Assembly: GCA_002070605.1 (NCBI GenBank)
Contig: MWDO01000001.1
Location: 88,886-152,885 of the forward strand
Direction: 5' to 3'
DNA length: 64,000 bases
DNA from: Spirochaetes bacterium ADurb.Bin133
Lineage (GTDB): Bacteria; Spirochaetota; GWE2-31-10; MWDO01
Shown: one piece after another, positions 1-9,945 of the stretch
Position numbering within the stretch: the stretch's first letter is position 1
Layout of the letters: every line of letters begins with the position of its first letter
Program-made: the position numbers and the translations under genes
Notes under the pieces: model-generated
Database searches by the model: none
Seen by the model: the letters and a program-made list of their open reading frames with translations, nothing else
Told to the model about the DNA's origin: nothing

Positions 1-2
1 AT

Positions 3-2495
3 ACCGAAAGAATTGTCTGGAAATCTGTAGATTTTACGTATAAATCGCGAACTTTAGATAGATACCTATCCATAAATGTTAAAGACGAGGCGGCGGCAGA
101 TATTGTCGATATGGTTTTGTATTTAGATAACGATCCGGCGGAGTTTTTTCGCAGAGACGGCGCCGGCTTTTATTTTATATACGATCCGCTAAAAACCAAA
201 TATTTTTCAGAGATAAAAATAGAATTGGATTATAAAAAGAAACCGGCGAACGTTGAAATATTTCCTATAAATTCTGTTAAAATTCTTCCGGATTTTACGG
301 AGGTAAAAAGCGTTACTTTTAGTAAATATATCGACGAAACCAATATTAATCTATTTTTAAAGAAAATCGACGGGAAAAGCGTCGTTAATTTGTTTGATTT
401 TGACAAAATTAAGCAAAACGAAATCAGACTGATATCGAGGTTTGACGCTAAAGAATTTGTAAATAAAATAAATTACAAATTTAAATTTATAATATTTATC
501 GGCTCCGTAATACTCGCTCTCTATATATTTTTTTTATACGATTCGATAAAGGCATTTTTTATCGATAAGCGGATTATTAAAAATATAATTGAAGAATCCG
601 GCGTAGAAACAAAAAAAATAGTCGAGAAGAGATCCGCGTTTATTACGGCGAATCCCGGAAAATACCGGATACCCGTCGTCGGTAAAGTTTTAGCGTATAT
701 TAATTCGGATTTTGCCGGATTTATTGCTATTATCATTTTGGTAGCGATATTTATAGGCGTAAAAGCGCCTTATATGAATTTATCTTTTGCCGGCGGGTCG
801 GTTACCGCGAAATATAACTCGTACGTAGAGCCGGCAAAATATATGGCTGAAAAAAATAATCCTTTTTGGAATCAAGCAAAATATTCGACAAACCCGATAA
901 ACAACCCGGACGGAGTTAGAAACGCGTTTGGCTCTATACCTATTTTGGAATGGGCGTTATACGTATGCTTTGAAATTTTTAAATTTAATTCTATCGAACT
1001 AAACGTCAGGATTGTTACGGCGCTTGTAGGCGTATTAATAATAATATTTTCATTTTTGGTAATTAGAAGATATTTTCCATTAAAAATGACAATTATAGCC
1101 GTTACTTTTATGGTTTTTAATCAAGTAATTCATATTTCTACTTTTATGACGGTTTACGATTCGATTATTATTCTGTTTTTTCTTATGTCGCTTTATAATC
1201 TATTGAAATATTTTCAAACCGGCGGGTTTTTACGTTTATATCTCGCTTCTATACTTCTCGGGATAGGATTTGCGGTCAAAATATCGCTTGCTATCTACTC
1301 GCTTCCTATTATCGCGATTCTTACTTTCTATAATATAAAAGACCCCGTCGCCAGAATAAAAATATTCTTTATAATAATCTTATTTTCTATTAGCGTCGTT
1401 TTAGCTCAAAGATATTCGATTTTTTATCTGATACAAAATACCGGTTTGGCTATATTTTTATCAATAACGTATATAGCGATTTATATTTTGTTATATTACG
1501 CTATTAAGTTAAATTATAATCGTTACGACGATATTTTAAGGAAAATCTCAAGAAATAAATATTATATCGCAGGCTTTATCGCATTATTAGTCGGTTTGTT
1601 GATTTTATTGATATATTTAAGAGGTTATTACAGGTTATTTCCATCGTTTATAACCGATATGAAATTGCTGTTTAATTTTGATTTTTATAGATATTTGTTA
1701 TTGAGAAGATACGCTAATTACTCCAGCGAGATAATTTTTATTATAGGAGTTTGGGGAGTTTTATTCTCGTTAATGTTTTATAAATCAAAAATATTTGCGC
1801 TTATATCGGCGTTTTTTGTCGGATCGGCGATTTATACCGTTATTGCGTCGAAATCTATCTATATACATCATTATTATACTATAATTATTATGATTACTAT
1901 TTTTATATCCGCCGCTTTGCCGATATATTATATTTTCAAGAAACTCGGTTCTAAAGCGGCTTCTTATATTTTCATATTGGTAGTTATGGTTTTTCTTACA
2001 AGAGCCAATTATCAGTATACGGCGCGCTTATTGTCTTATCAATACGAAGGGGCAAAGGCGGCGTCGGAGTATTTAAAAAATAATATGAACTCCGACGAGT
2101 ATTATATCCCTCTGGGGAATGCGTATTTTCCGACTCTTTATACTTCGATACCGGCGATTTACGATTATAGCGGATTTCTTTCTTCAAACGAGGTTAGGGA
2201 TATGGCGGCAAAAGAAGGGCTTAAAAAAGCGATGGACTTTTATAAAGTCAAATACGTCGTATCGGTACTTGATTCTATCGATTACTATATTTTTGCCAAC
2301 GCTTTATCCGAAGAGCGTTTAATACCGAGTTGGCCGAGAAGAACCGACGAAATTCTTGCCAAAATTGATAAAAACTACGATTACTATACCGACAAAGATA
2401 AAAGAGAAAAGACGCTAAAACAGTACGATATTAAAAGAAAAGTCGTTTTGGAAAAGAAAATCGGCGACGTCCGTATATATAAATTTATAAACTGA
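3..2495 (+). CDS. GT39-like integral membrane glycosyltransferase, 5' end outside window
   Basis: The reading frame is open from base 3, so the true start lies upstream; the first in-window ATG, at 111, has no convincing ribosome binding site. The protein has an extracytoplasmic-looking N-terminal part, a membrane segment near 490-540 and then roughly ten further hydrophobic segments. The stretch at 760-960 (first large loop, with YVEPAKYMAEK followed by a Pro/Trp-containing segment FGSIPILEWAL) has the arrangement of GT-C fold glycosyltransferases of the GT39/ArnT type, which move sugars from polyprenyl phosphates on the outer face of the inner membrane. Donor and acceptor cannot be told. 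The next gene starts 85 bases after the stop and shares short similar stretches in its exported part, so the two probably work together. The GT assignment rests on topology and loop pattern only. Confidence 0.6.
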   Translation, partial: TERIVWKSVDFTYKSRTLDRYLSINVKDEAAADIVDMVLYLDNDPAEFFRRDGAGFYFIYDPLKTKYFSEIKIELDYKKKPANVEIFPINSVKILPDFTEVKSVTFSKYIDETNINLFLKKIDGKSVVNLFDFDKIKQNEIRLISRFDAKEFVNKINYKFKFIIFIGSVILALYIFFLYDSIKAFFIDKRIIKNIIEESGVETKKIVEKRSAFITANPGKYRIPVVGKVLAYINSDFAGFIAIIILVAIFIGVKAPYMNLSFAGGSVTAKYNSYVEPAKYMAEKNNPFWNQAKYSTNPINNPDGVRNAFGSIPILEWALYVCFEIFKFNSIELNVRIVTALVGVLIIIFSFLVIRRYFPLKMTIIAVTFMVFNQVIHISTFMTVYDSIIILFFLMSLYNLLKYFQTGGFLRLYLASILLGIGFAVKISLAIYSLPIIAILTFYNIKDPVARIKIFFIIILFSISVVLAQRYSIFYLIQNTGLAIFLSITYIAIYILLYYAIKLNYNRYDDILRKISRNKYYIAGFIALLVGLLILLIYLRGYYRLFPSFITDMKLLFNFDFYRYLLLRRYANYSSEIIFIIGVWGVLFSLMFYKSKIFALISAFFVGSAIYTVIASKSIYIHHYYTIIIMITIFISAALPIYYIFKKLGSKAASYIFILVVMVFLTRANYQYTARLLSYQYEGAKAASEYLKNNMNSDEYYIPLGNAYFPTLYTSIPAIYDYSGFLSSNEVRDMAAKEGLKKAMDFYKVKYVVSVLDSIDYYIFANALSEERLIPSWPRRTDEILAKIDKNYDYYTDKDKREKTLKQYDIKRKVVLEKKIGDVRIYKFIN

Positions 2496-2580
2496 TAACT
2501 CTTTACAAAAATCGGAAAATCTAATATTATAGTCAAATTATTAATTGCAAATCAACTTTTTTCCATACGGAGGAGAATTT

Positions 2581-5500
2581 ATGTTTTTAAAGAATCTATT
2601 GTTTAAATATGGAATTATCAGAATTTTTTCTATATTGGGTATATTTATATTTTTATACGCGTTGATAGAGCTGGGATTTGATTGGTTTCCCGATACAATG
2701 GAGATCGAGTCTCGTTCGGCGGATTTAACAAGCGATTTTGAACTTGAAACCGAAAATTCTTATACTACAAACAAATTTAATTTGAACGATCTGGGATTGT
2801 ATAACGAAGATAAATTGGAAATAGGTTTCGCTAATTCAATAATTGACTCAAGCGACTTCCCGCTATTTAATAATATTCAGCTTTCGGATTTTAACATTAG
2901 GGACGGCGTCGCCTATGAAACATGGGAATTAAACGAGCAGAATATACCCTTGAACAGCTTTTATAGTTACTTTACGATAACTACCAATGGTAAGAATAGT
3001 TTTTTAACCGACCCTTCGGCGGATATTGAGAATGTAAGAATAAATTTGACAATTAACGGCGAAAATCAGGAATTTGTTAAGAGAGAAAATTTTACCTATT
3101 TTTTCAAAAAAAATAAGGACTGCAAAACGATAGAAAACTTAAAAATTGATTATATTACTAAGATAAATAACGGCGAAAAGACCGCGCTTAATATAATTTT
3201 GAAAGACCTTAATAAAAAAACCGAACTGAAAAATTTTGAAGTTAAAAACGGTTACGCTTACGAAGAGTGGGGATATTCGGCTTCTCTAGATAAAATGAAA
3301 AGCGAAAAAGATATAGCCAAGATATTAAGCGATATAATGGCGGATAAAACAACTTCGTCCGACGAAAAATCAGCATACCAAAATCTAATCGGCAAAGCTT
3401 ACCTCTTTAACGAAGCGGTAAAAAATTATATATTGAGCGAAAAACTTTCCGTCTCTGATTCATTTAAAACAATGGACGTTTTTGCTAAATACAAAGCTTT
3501 TAATCCGATTATAGTCGATCTGTCTTACAATAAAATCGCGGTATTAAAAAGTAAAAACGAGACGTTTATAAACGACGCCAGTTGCGATAGAGATACGATA
3601 GAAGCCGAATTAAAAATTAATGGTATAAAATGCCGATTTGACTCGATATATAACGATAAGAAGAATATTTTCTTTATATTTGAACTAAACGAAGCGTTAA
3701 GGAAATTTATCAACTCTGCCGAAACTCCAAACTTGATTACGGCGAGAGAACTAAATTTATCCGTTAAGTCAAAGATTATGAATTATAACAAAATAGATAT
3801 AACAAAAAATATAACGCAACGTTTATTAACCGTCGAAAAAGGGGAGAATAATGTCGTTGAAAAATGGAGTCTTGATTTTGACCGTAATATCTTGTCGTCG
3901 GGAGTATCCGACTATATTACTTTTAAACTGAATATTCCTTATTTTCAGAGCGCGATAGAGCTGACGGACGACGCAACCGTCGATAGCGCTAAATTTTATC
4001 TTGAAATTGACGGCTCAAAAATAATCGCCGCTAATATAGTAGGGGAAGAAGTTAATTTTTTTACCGACAAAGACATAAAAAAAAGTAAAGATATACGGTT
4101 TATAGCGGATTTTAATAGAGAATATTACGAGAATTCGATACTTGGATTTGATTCTAAAATAGTTTCAATGAAAAACGCCAAGCCCAAGATGGCTTCGTTT
4201 ATTATTTATAATAAAGAATACGACAGTTCGGTCTATAAGACGAGCCCGTATACGCATATATATGGCGTTGAGATCCAAAAAGTCGCGTACGATCCGCAAA
4301 AAATTAATATCGATTTGGCTTCGTTAAGTTGCGCGACTAAAGATTATATAGCCGTTAAATCGATAAAATTCTCAAAAAACATAAGATTGGTTAAGAAAAA
4401 GATGATAAAAATTATCGAAGGGGACGAGCTTTTGAAATTTCTCGAGCTTCCGCCGCTCGACGCATCGGCCGACGCGGAAAATAGTATCTCCTATATCTCG
4501 AGAGTCGGAAACGGCGTCGGCTCGGGATATATAGCGCAAAAAAACTCTTCTGTTTTAAACGGTCTATTCAAGGAAAATAAAAACAGTGTTTTTCTTGTAA
4601 TTATTGGAATCTGCGTTGTTTTATACTTTTTAAGTTACCCATTAATGAGTAAATCGGTAGTTCCTTATTTTCAGAAAAAGAGTAAAACGAATATTATCGT
4701 TCGATCGGCGTCGGCGCTGATAGTTTTAGCGTTGTCCATAACGGCTTTTGCGACCAGTCAATTGACGATAAGAGCCGAGTTTGCTAATAACGTTAAAAAC
4801 GGCAAGACCGACGTCTATTACGAGAATGTTAAAGGATTTGCAAAAAATACTCTGAAAACGGAAAAGGTTGTAACCAGAAATAAAATAAACTTTGTAGAGT
4901 TCAATTTACCGTTAACCGACGTAAAAAGGTTTGCTTTATCGACAAACGTCGGTCCGGACGCGTCGGTATATAAAAATATAGCTTTAAAAATCAGATATAT
5001 TAAGATCAAAAATTTTGATTCTACAAAAATTCAGACGGATTTTACCTCAAAAACTATCGGGTCTTCCTGCTATTTAATTTCTAATTTAGACGTTAAAAAT
5101 TGGTTGTCGTTGACGATAGTATTGTATTTAACAATTTCCGTATTTTTATCGTGCTATATATTTTTCTTATTTGACGGCATAGTTGGCGCCGTAAAAGATG
5201 TAGGAATTAAAAAAGAGACTTTAAATAAAATATACGAAGGCGGGAGTTTAGGGTCGTCGATTAAAAATATAGTTACTTTTCTTTTTATTTACGGTCTGGC
5301 TCTAATAACTATTAATAGCGTAAAGTTTAGTCTAAACAAATATATATATTATGCTTTATTCGGCGCGTTGGGAATATATCTGTTAGGAGCTTTTTGGCTT
5401 AGAATAAGAAGCGGGATATTAAGCGTTTTAAAAGTAGAAAAAGCTTTGGAAATAAAGAACGCAATAGTTAATTTTGCAAATAAAAATTTGGTTAAAAACG

Positions 5501-6144
5501 GCTTTAAACTGTTTTTAAACGCCTTAGTTATTGCTTTAACGCTGTATCTTTATTTTATACCGCATCTTTTAGAGGATTTTAGAGTTATAATATTAATTTT
5601 ATCTGGAATTGTTTTGATATTTATAGACTACGATATAATAATTAAAATAGTAGTTTTTGTAATAAAATTTGTAAAGCCAATAGTAGGATATATTAAATGC
5701 CAAATTCAAGGTAAGCCTTATGAACGGGAAAACGAACTAAATAAAAATAACGTTATTAAAAAAATTGAAAGCGCTTTGACCAAACGCGAAACTAACGCTT
5801 TGTATATTACTTTTATAGCGGTCGTTATTATATTATCAATTTCTCCGATTCTCAAGTTTATGAAAGAGGAAAAATCGTTTAATACTGTTTTAATTATCGT
5901 TACGATCGTATCCGGCATATTAGTATTCGCTTTCAATAAGAAAAAAATTGAAGCAATAGAGGCGGAAAGAGAAAAAGAGCTTGAAGAAGAAAAAAAACGC
6001 GAGAGGGAATTCGACGAAAAATTCAAAAAATTCGCTCCGCCGGAAGAGTTGAGTATATGGTATAACTTAAAGTTATTGTTTAAGAAATTTTCAAACGAAA
6101 ACGATGCCGAAAACAAAGAAAAAGATAAAGAGGGTAAAGAATAA
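2581..6144 (+). CDS. Large membrane protein of unknown function with long exported region
   Basis: I chose the ATG at 2581 because GGAGGAG ends seven bases before it; an in-frame start 36 bases upstream has no such site. The product is about 1187 residues. An N-terminal membrane anchor (residues about 8-32) is followed by some 630 residues of predicted beta-rich extracytoplasmic sequence, then at least seven more hydrophobic segments and a charged cytoplasmic tail rich in Glu and Lys (5940-6140). I do not recognise a family. A stretch at 4351-4380 (VKSIKFSKNI) and another near 5155 (YIFFLFDGI) resemble VKSVTFSKYI and YIFFLYDSI in the preceding GT39-like protein, so the two probably share an exported module. 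A role in cell-envelope glycan export or assembly is only a guess from that neighbour. Confidence 0.75.
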   Translation: MFLKNLLFKYGIIRIFSILGIFIFLYALIELGFDWFPDTMEIESRSADLTSDFELETENSYTTNKFNLNDLGLYNEDKLEIGFANSIIDSSDFPLFNNIQLSDFNIRDGVAYETWELNEQNIPLNSFYSYFTITTNGKNSFLTDPSADIENVRINLTINGENQEFVKRENFTYFFKKNKDCKTIENLKIDYITKINNGEKTALNIILKDLNKKTELKNFEVKNGYAYEEWGYSASLDKMKSEKDIAKILSDIMADKTTSSDEKSAYQNLIGKAYLFNEAVKNYILSEKLSVSDSFKTMDVFAKYKAFNPIIVDLSYNKIAVLKSKNETFINDASCDRDTIEAELKINGIKCRFDSIYNDKKNIFFIFELNEALRKFINSAETPNLITARELNLSVKSKIMNYNKIDITKNITQRLLTVEKGENNVVEKWSLDFDRNILSSGVSDYITFKLNIPYFQSAIELTDDATVDSAKFYLEIDGSKIIAANIVGEEVNFFTDKDIKKSKDIRFIADFNREYYENSILGFDSKIVSMKNAKPKMASFIIYNKEYDSSVYKTSPYTHIYGVEIQKVAYDPQKINIDLASLSCATKDYIAVKSIKFSKNIRLVKKKMIKIIEGDELLKFLELPPLDASADAENSISYISRVGNGVGSGYIAQKNSSVLNGLFKENKNSVFLVIIGICVVLYFLSYPLMSKSVVPYFQKKSKTNIIVRSASALIVLALSITAFATSQLTIRAEFANNVKNGKTDVYYENVKGFAKNTLKTEKVVTRNKINFVEFNLPLTDVKRFALSTNVGPDASVYKNIALKIRYIKIKNFDSTKIQTDFTSKTIGSSCYLISNLDVKNWLSLTIVLYLTISVFLSCYIFFLFDGIVGAVKDVGIKKETLNKIYEGGSLGSSIKNIVTFLFIYGLALITINSVKFSLNKYIYYALFGALGIYLLGAFWLRIRSGILSVLKVEKALEIKNAIVNFANKNLVKNGFKLFLNALVIALTLYLYFIPHLLEDFRVIILILSGIVLIFIDYDIIIKIVVFVIKFVKPIVGYIKCQIQGKPYERENELNKNNVIKKIESALTKRETNALYITFIAVVIILSISPILKFMKEEKSFNTVLIIVTIVSGILVFAFNKKKIEAIEAEREKELEEEKKREREFDEKFKKFAPPEELSIWYNLKLLFKKFSNENDAENKEKDKEGKE

Positions 6145-6216
6145 TCCCTACCGTCTTGTCGAATAGTTATTTTTTGTTTAATTTTTTAATAACAAAACCT
6201 GAAATAGAGGAGCTAT

Positions 6217-6984
6217 GTGTTATTTAAAGAAAATATTTTGATTCCCCAATGGAAGAAAGAATTTAATAATTTAATTTGCGGATTTACAACGCCCTTTTTT
6301 GGGAATATGGCTTTAACGAGACGGAGCGTTTCAACCAAGCGGACTCTTAAAGAGAACAGGGTTTTTCTTTCGGAAACTCTGAATATACCAAGTAATACCA
6401 TATTTTCTCCGCGCCAGACGCATTCAGATACGGTTTTGTATGTAAACGATAACAATGTCGGTCGAGGCGCTTATTCGCTAGACGGCGCTCAAGACGGCGA
6501 CGCCTGCATTACCGATAAAAAAAACATTTTACTTTTAGTATCATGGGCGGATTGTATTCCGGTTTTGCTGTTTGAAGAAGAAAAAGGCATCTGCGCGGCA
6601 ATTCATTCCGGATGGAGAGGAGCAAAAGAAAATATCGCGGCAAAGACGATAAAAAAAATAATCGAAATTGGCGGTAAAGAGAGTAATATATATGCGGCGG
6701 TAGGTCCCGGTATTAGAGATTGTTGTTATAAAGTCGGGATTGACGTTATTAAATATTTTGAAAACGATAATTATTCAGAATTTATCCGAAAAAACGACGG
6801 CGAGTATTATTTGGATTTACAATCGGTAGTTTGTCGGCAAATTATTTTATCGGGAGTCAAAAAAGAGAATATTGATAATTACGGCGAGTGTAATAGTTGC
6901 TCGACAAAAATAGAGTTCTTTTCATGCAGAAAAGACGGTAAAGAAAAGTTTGAGGGGCAAGCGGCGTTTATCGGAATTTATTAA
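6217..6984 (+). CDS. pgeF: Peptidoglycan editing factor / multicopper oxidase-like (PgeF, YfiH)
   Basis: A 255-residue protein of the cytoplasmic PgeF/YfiH (laccase-domain, formerly DUF152) family. Members bind zinc or copper; E. coli PgeF prevents wrong amino acids at position one of the peptidoglycan stem peptide, and others have purine nucleoside phosphorylase or adenosine deaminase activity. The family metal ligands are visible: the His in RQTHSDTV (about residue 69), the Cys in SWADCIPV (about 112) and the His in AIHSGWRG (about 129), followed by the family motif AVGPGIRDCCYKVG. The start is GTG at 6217 behind GAGGAG; the ATG two bases earlier is in another frame and stops at once. The murein link fits murG downstream, although a repeat element and a transporter lie between. 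Confidence 0.9.
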   Translation: MLFKENILIPQWKKEFNNLICGFTTPFFGNMALTRRSVSTKRTLKENRVFLSETLNIPSNTIFSPRQTHSDTVLYVNDNNVGRGAYSLDGAQDGDACITDKKNILLLVSWADCIPVLLFEEEKGICAAIHSGWRGAKENIAAKTIKKIIEIGGKESNIYAAVGPGIRDCCYKVGIDVIKYFENDNYSEFIRKNDGEYYLDLQSVVCRQIILSGVKKENIDNYGECNSCSTKIEFFSCRKDGKEKFEGQAAFIGIY

Positions 6985-7006
6985 AGTTTGATTAACTAAT
7001 TAGGAA

Positions 7007-7180
7007 GCGCCCGTCGGTCTTTTGGGGCGAGGAAAATAAATTCGACGCATATGCGTCTTTGGTTTGACACATATGCGTTAATTTTATCTTTGACGCATAT
7101 GCGCCGATTTTTCATCGAGGAGCGGCGCGCCGTATATGCAACTCATATGCGTTAATTTTCAAAAGAAGCCGACGGGGCGC
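7007..7180. repeat. Intergenic palindromic element 1 with terminal inverted repeats
   Basis: The 284-base gap between pgeF and the symporter gene is mostly this element. It starts with GCGCCCGTCGGTCTTTTGG (from 7007) and ends with the inverted counterpart at 7161-7180 (AAAAGAAGCCGACGGGGCGC). Inside are CATATG-centred boxes: GACGCATATGCGTC (a perfect palindrome, from 7043), TTGACACATATGCGTTAA (from 7064), TTGACGCATATGCG (from 7090) and an inverted ACTCATATGCGTTAA (from 7141). A GC-rich linker CGAGGAGCGGCGCGCCG lies at 7116-7132. The same parts recur at six other intergenic places. No reading frame of note is present. Confidence 0.8.
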
Positions 7181-7268
7181 AAAAAAAACAGATAAAATAT
7201 TTGCTATTCGGGTGAAAAAATCGTAAAACAATATTATTAATAAGATATTTAAACAAGGAGAATAAAAA

Positions 7269-8738
7269 ATGTTTGCTATTATTTTATTGGTTCTATTTTT
7301 AATTGCTATGATTTTTATTGGGATTTGGGGTATGAGGAAAACCTCGAATCTAAACGACTTTTTTTTGGGTAATCGAAATATAGGTCCGTGGATTTCTGCG
7401 ATGGCTTACGGCACGACCTATTTCTCGGCGGTTATGTTTATAGGATTTGCCGGGAAGCTTGGATGGGGGTTGGGATTAAACGTTCTTTGGATTTCATTAG
7501 GAAATACTGTATTCGGCGCTTTATTAGCTTGGTTGGTATTGGCAAAAAGAACCAGACGGATGACTCAGAATTTAAACGTTATGACAATGCCTGAATTTTT
7601 ACAAGAACGCTACCAATCAAAATATCTTAAGTTTTTTTCCTCCTTACTAATATTCTTTTTCCTATTACCCTATTCCGCTTCAGTTTTTCAGGGGTTGGGG
7701 TATCTTTTTGAAGTTAACTTTAAAATTAATTACGATATAGCTCTTTTAATAATGATTCTTATAACCGGCGTTTATCTGGTTCTTGGCGGATACTTTGCGA
7801 TAACGCTAAACGATTTTATACAAGGGATTATAATGCTGATCGGAACGGTATTAATGATAGGGATACTTCTGGGAGAAGGCGGCGGTTTGATGAAAACGGT
7901 AGCGAGTATTTCTCAAAAGTATTCGGAACACATTCCTAAGGCGAATCAACCGGGTTTTTGGACTATTGCCTCTTTAGTATTTATGACCTCTTTTGGAACT
8001 TGGGGACTTCCGCAAATGGTACAGAAGTTTTACGCAATTAAAAATGAGAGCGTTATTCCAAAAGCCGCTATAGTAACGACATTTTTTTCGTTGATAATCG
8101 TATTTTCCGCATATTTTGCGGGAGCGATGACGCATATTTTTTTTGACGAAACCTCTATCCCTCGTATCTCCCCTGAAGATGGAAGGATTAATTTCGACGC
8201 GTTAGTGCCTACGCTGTTAACGAATAAATTACCGGAAGTTTTAATGGCGGTTATTCTACTGTTGATATTATCGGCTTCTATGTCTACTTTATCGTCCTTG
8301 GTATTAGTTTCAAGTTCCGCGGTAGCGATCGATATGTATAAAGGTCATATCAATCCAAATATTTCTAAAAAGAATTCATTGTTAATGATGAGATTTTTGT
8401 CCGCGTTATTTATAATAATTTCCTTTTTTATAGCAAAATATAAATTTGCCGTCATAGTAACTCTTATGTCGCTATCTTGGGGCGCCGTCGCAGGAGCTCT
8501 TATGGCGCCGTATTTTTACGGCCTATATTGGAAGAGAGCTACAAAAGAAGGCGCTTTTGCCGGAATGTTGACGGGTTGCATCGTATCGACCTCTCTCTTT
8601 TTTATATTGGGCGAAAGTAAATCTCCTATGGCGTCTAGCATTGGAATGATAACTCCTTTTATTGTCGTTCCGATAGTCTCTTTATTTACCAAACCGCCAA
8701 AAGACGGAGTATTGAAAAAAGCGTTTGAAAACATTTGA
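7269..8738 (+). CDS. Sodium:solute symporter (SSS family, PutP-like)
   Basis: A 489-residue inner-membrane protein with about 13 hydrophobic segments, the usual number and length for the sodium/solute symporter family (PutP, PanF, vSGLT). Early family hallmarks are present: the Asn-Leu-Asn-Asp-Phe-Phe-Leu-Gly-Asn-Arg loop after the first helix, GPWISAMAYGTTYFSA in the second helix, TMPEFLQERY before the next helices and a Ser-rich helix near residues 335-350 (SASMSTLSSLVLVSSS), where the sodium-site serines of PutP lie. It probably takes up an amino acid, pantothenate or another organic solute with sodium; proline is possible, but the substrate cannot be read from sequence. AAGGAG precedes the ATG at normal spacing. 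murG follows almost at once, so the two may be co-transcribed without a functional link. Confidence 0.85.
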   Translation: MFAIILLVLFLIAMIFIGIWGMRKTSNLNDFFLGNRNIGPWISAMAYGTTYFSAVMFIGFAGKLGWGLGLNVLWISLGNTVFGALLAWLVLAKRTRRMTQNLNVMTMPEFLQERYQSKYLKFFSSLLIFFFLLPYSASVFQGLGYLFEVNFKINYDIALLIMILITGVYLVLGGYFAITLNDFIQGIIMLIGTVLMIGILLGEGGGLMKTVASISQKYSEHIPKANQPGFWTIASLVFMTSFGTWGLPQMVQKFYAIKNESVIPKAAIVTTFFSLIIVFSAYFAGAMTHIFFDETSIPRISPEDGRINFDALVPTLLTNKLPEVLMAVILLLILSASMSTLSSLVLVSSSAVAIDMYKGHINPNISKKNSLLMMRFLSALFIIISFFIAKYKFAVIVTLMSLSWGAVAGALMAPYFYGLYWKRATKEGAFAGMLTGCIVSTSLFFILGESKSPMASSIGMITPFIVVPIVSLFTKPPKDGVLKKAFENI

Positions 8739-8751
8739 TTTGGAGAGATAT

Positions 8752-9882
8752 TTGAATATAATAATTACCGGCGGCGGCTCGGGCGGTCATGTAATGCCGG
8801 CTTTGGCGATTATTGAGGAACTAAGAAATAGCCAAAACGCTTTTTTCAAAGACGTTAATATTCTATATGTAGGCTCTAAAAAAGGGATAGAAAAAAAAAT
8901 AATTGAAAAAAAAGGCGTTGAATTTAAATCAATATGTACCGGTAAGTTAAGGAGATATTTTTCTCTTCAAAACGTCTCCGATATTTTTAGAACTCTTTTT
9001 GGAATCGTTCAAAGCGCTTTGATAATAAATAAATTTAGTCCCGATATAATTTTTAGTACCGGCGGATTTGTATCGGTTCCGGTAGTTATCGCCGGTAAAA
9101 TAAAAAATATTCCTATTTTGATACATGAACAAACGGTAGACGCCGGATTGGCAAATAAAATTGCCGGTAGATTTGCTCAGAAAGTAGCTATTACGTTTCC
9201 GGAGAGCGGAAAATATTTCCAAAAAGAAAAAATTGTCTTAACCGGCATCCCTATGAGAAAAGAGATATTTCAAGGAAGCAAGGAGAGCGGATATAAGAGG
9301 TTTGGATTTGCCCCAAATATTCCTACAATTTTTTTTACGGGAGGCGGATTGGGGTGTCATGTTTTAAACGAAGCGGCTATGAGTATTATACCGGATCTTC
9401 TCAAGAAAAGTAATATTATCTATCAAACGGGCGCCGCTATGAACGGTCAAGATTTTCGCGATATGAAAAATTTGAGAGAATCCCTGCCCGATTATTTACA
9501 AAAAAGATTTTATTTAACCGAGTTTATTAACGAAGAAATAGCCGAAGTTTTTGCTCTAGCTGATTTGGCGGTAGCCAGAAGCGGAGCCGGAACGGTTAAC
9601 GAACTATTAACGATGAAAATTCCCGCCATATTTATACCTTTAGCGATTGCGACGAATAACGAACAGTTAAAAAATGCATTAATTACCGTTAATTTAGGCG
9701 GGGCGGAGGTTATTGAAGAAAAAGAGTTGAATTCCGCCCTTTTATTAGATAAAATTGAGGATATATTATTTACGGAGAAGATAACCGTTATGAAGAGGAA
9801 CTTGTCGGAAACCAAATTTGAAAACGGAGTCGACAAAGTTATCGGCGTAATGGAAAATATTTTGAAAAATAGTATAAAATAA
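8752..9882 (+). CDS. murG: MurG, lipid II-forming GlcNAc transferase
   Basis: This enzyme transfers GlcNAc from UDP-GlcNAc to undecaprenyl-diphospho-MurNAc-pentapeptide on the inner face of the cytoplasmic membrane, making lipid II. The N-terminal Gly-rich loop ITGGGSGGHVMPALAI, the HEQTVDAGLANK stretch (HEQN-x-x-x-G in most members), the second Gly-rich loop TGGGLGCHVLNE and the donor-binding ARSGAGTVNEL stretch are all in the right order over about 377 residues, close to the usual 355-370. The start is taken as TTG at 8752, six bases behind GGAG; an earlier in-frame TTG at 8725 overlaps the upstream gene. The HEQ and second Gly-rich motifs are slightly unusual, but the enzyme looks complete. 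No other division/cell-wall cluster gene is next to it. Confidence 0.93.
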   Translation: MNIIITGGGSGGHVMPALAIIEELRNSQNAFFKDVNILYVGSKKGIEKKIIEKKGVEFKSICTGKLRRYFSLQNVSDIFRTLFGIVQSALIINKFSPDIIFSTGGFVSVPVVIAGKIKNIPILIHEQTVDAGLANKIAGRFAQKVAITFPESGKYFQKEKIVLTGIPMRKEIFQGSKESGYKRFGFAPNIPTIFFTGGGLGCHVLNEAAMSIIPDLLKKSNIIYQTGAAMNGQDFRDMKNLRESLPDYLQKRFYLTEFINEEIAEVFALADLAVARSGAGTVNELLTMKIPAIFIPLAIATNNEQLKNALITVNLGGAEVIEEKELNSALLLDKIEDILFTEKITVMKRNLSETKFENGVDKVIGVMENILKNSIK

Positions 9883-9945
9883 TCAAAAAAAATTGTTTTT
9901 AAGAATGCATTATATTATACTTTCTTAAAAAAATAAGGAGTATTA

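Noticed and set aside
5718-6116. Long antisense frame inside the large membrane protein gene
   Set aside because: It is Ser/Phe-rich, as expected from the reverse complement of a Lys/Glu-rich AT-rich gene, and has no ribosome binding site. Other antisense frames at 9510-9836, 36342-36698, 52114-52512 and 61582-61884 were rejected for the same reason.
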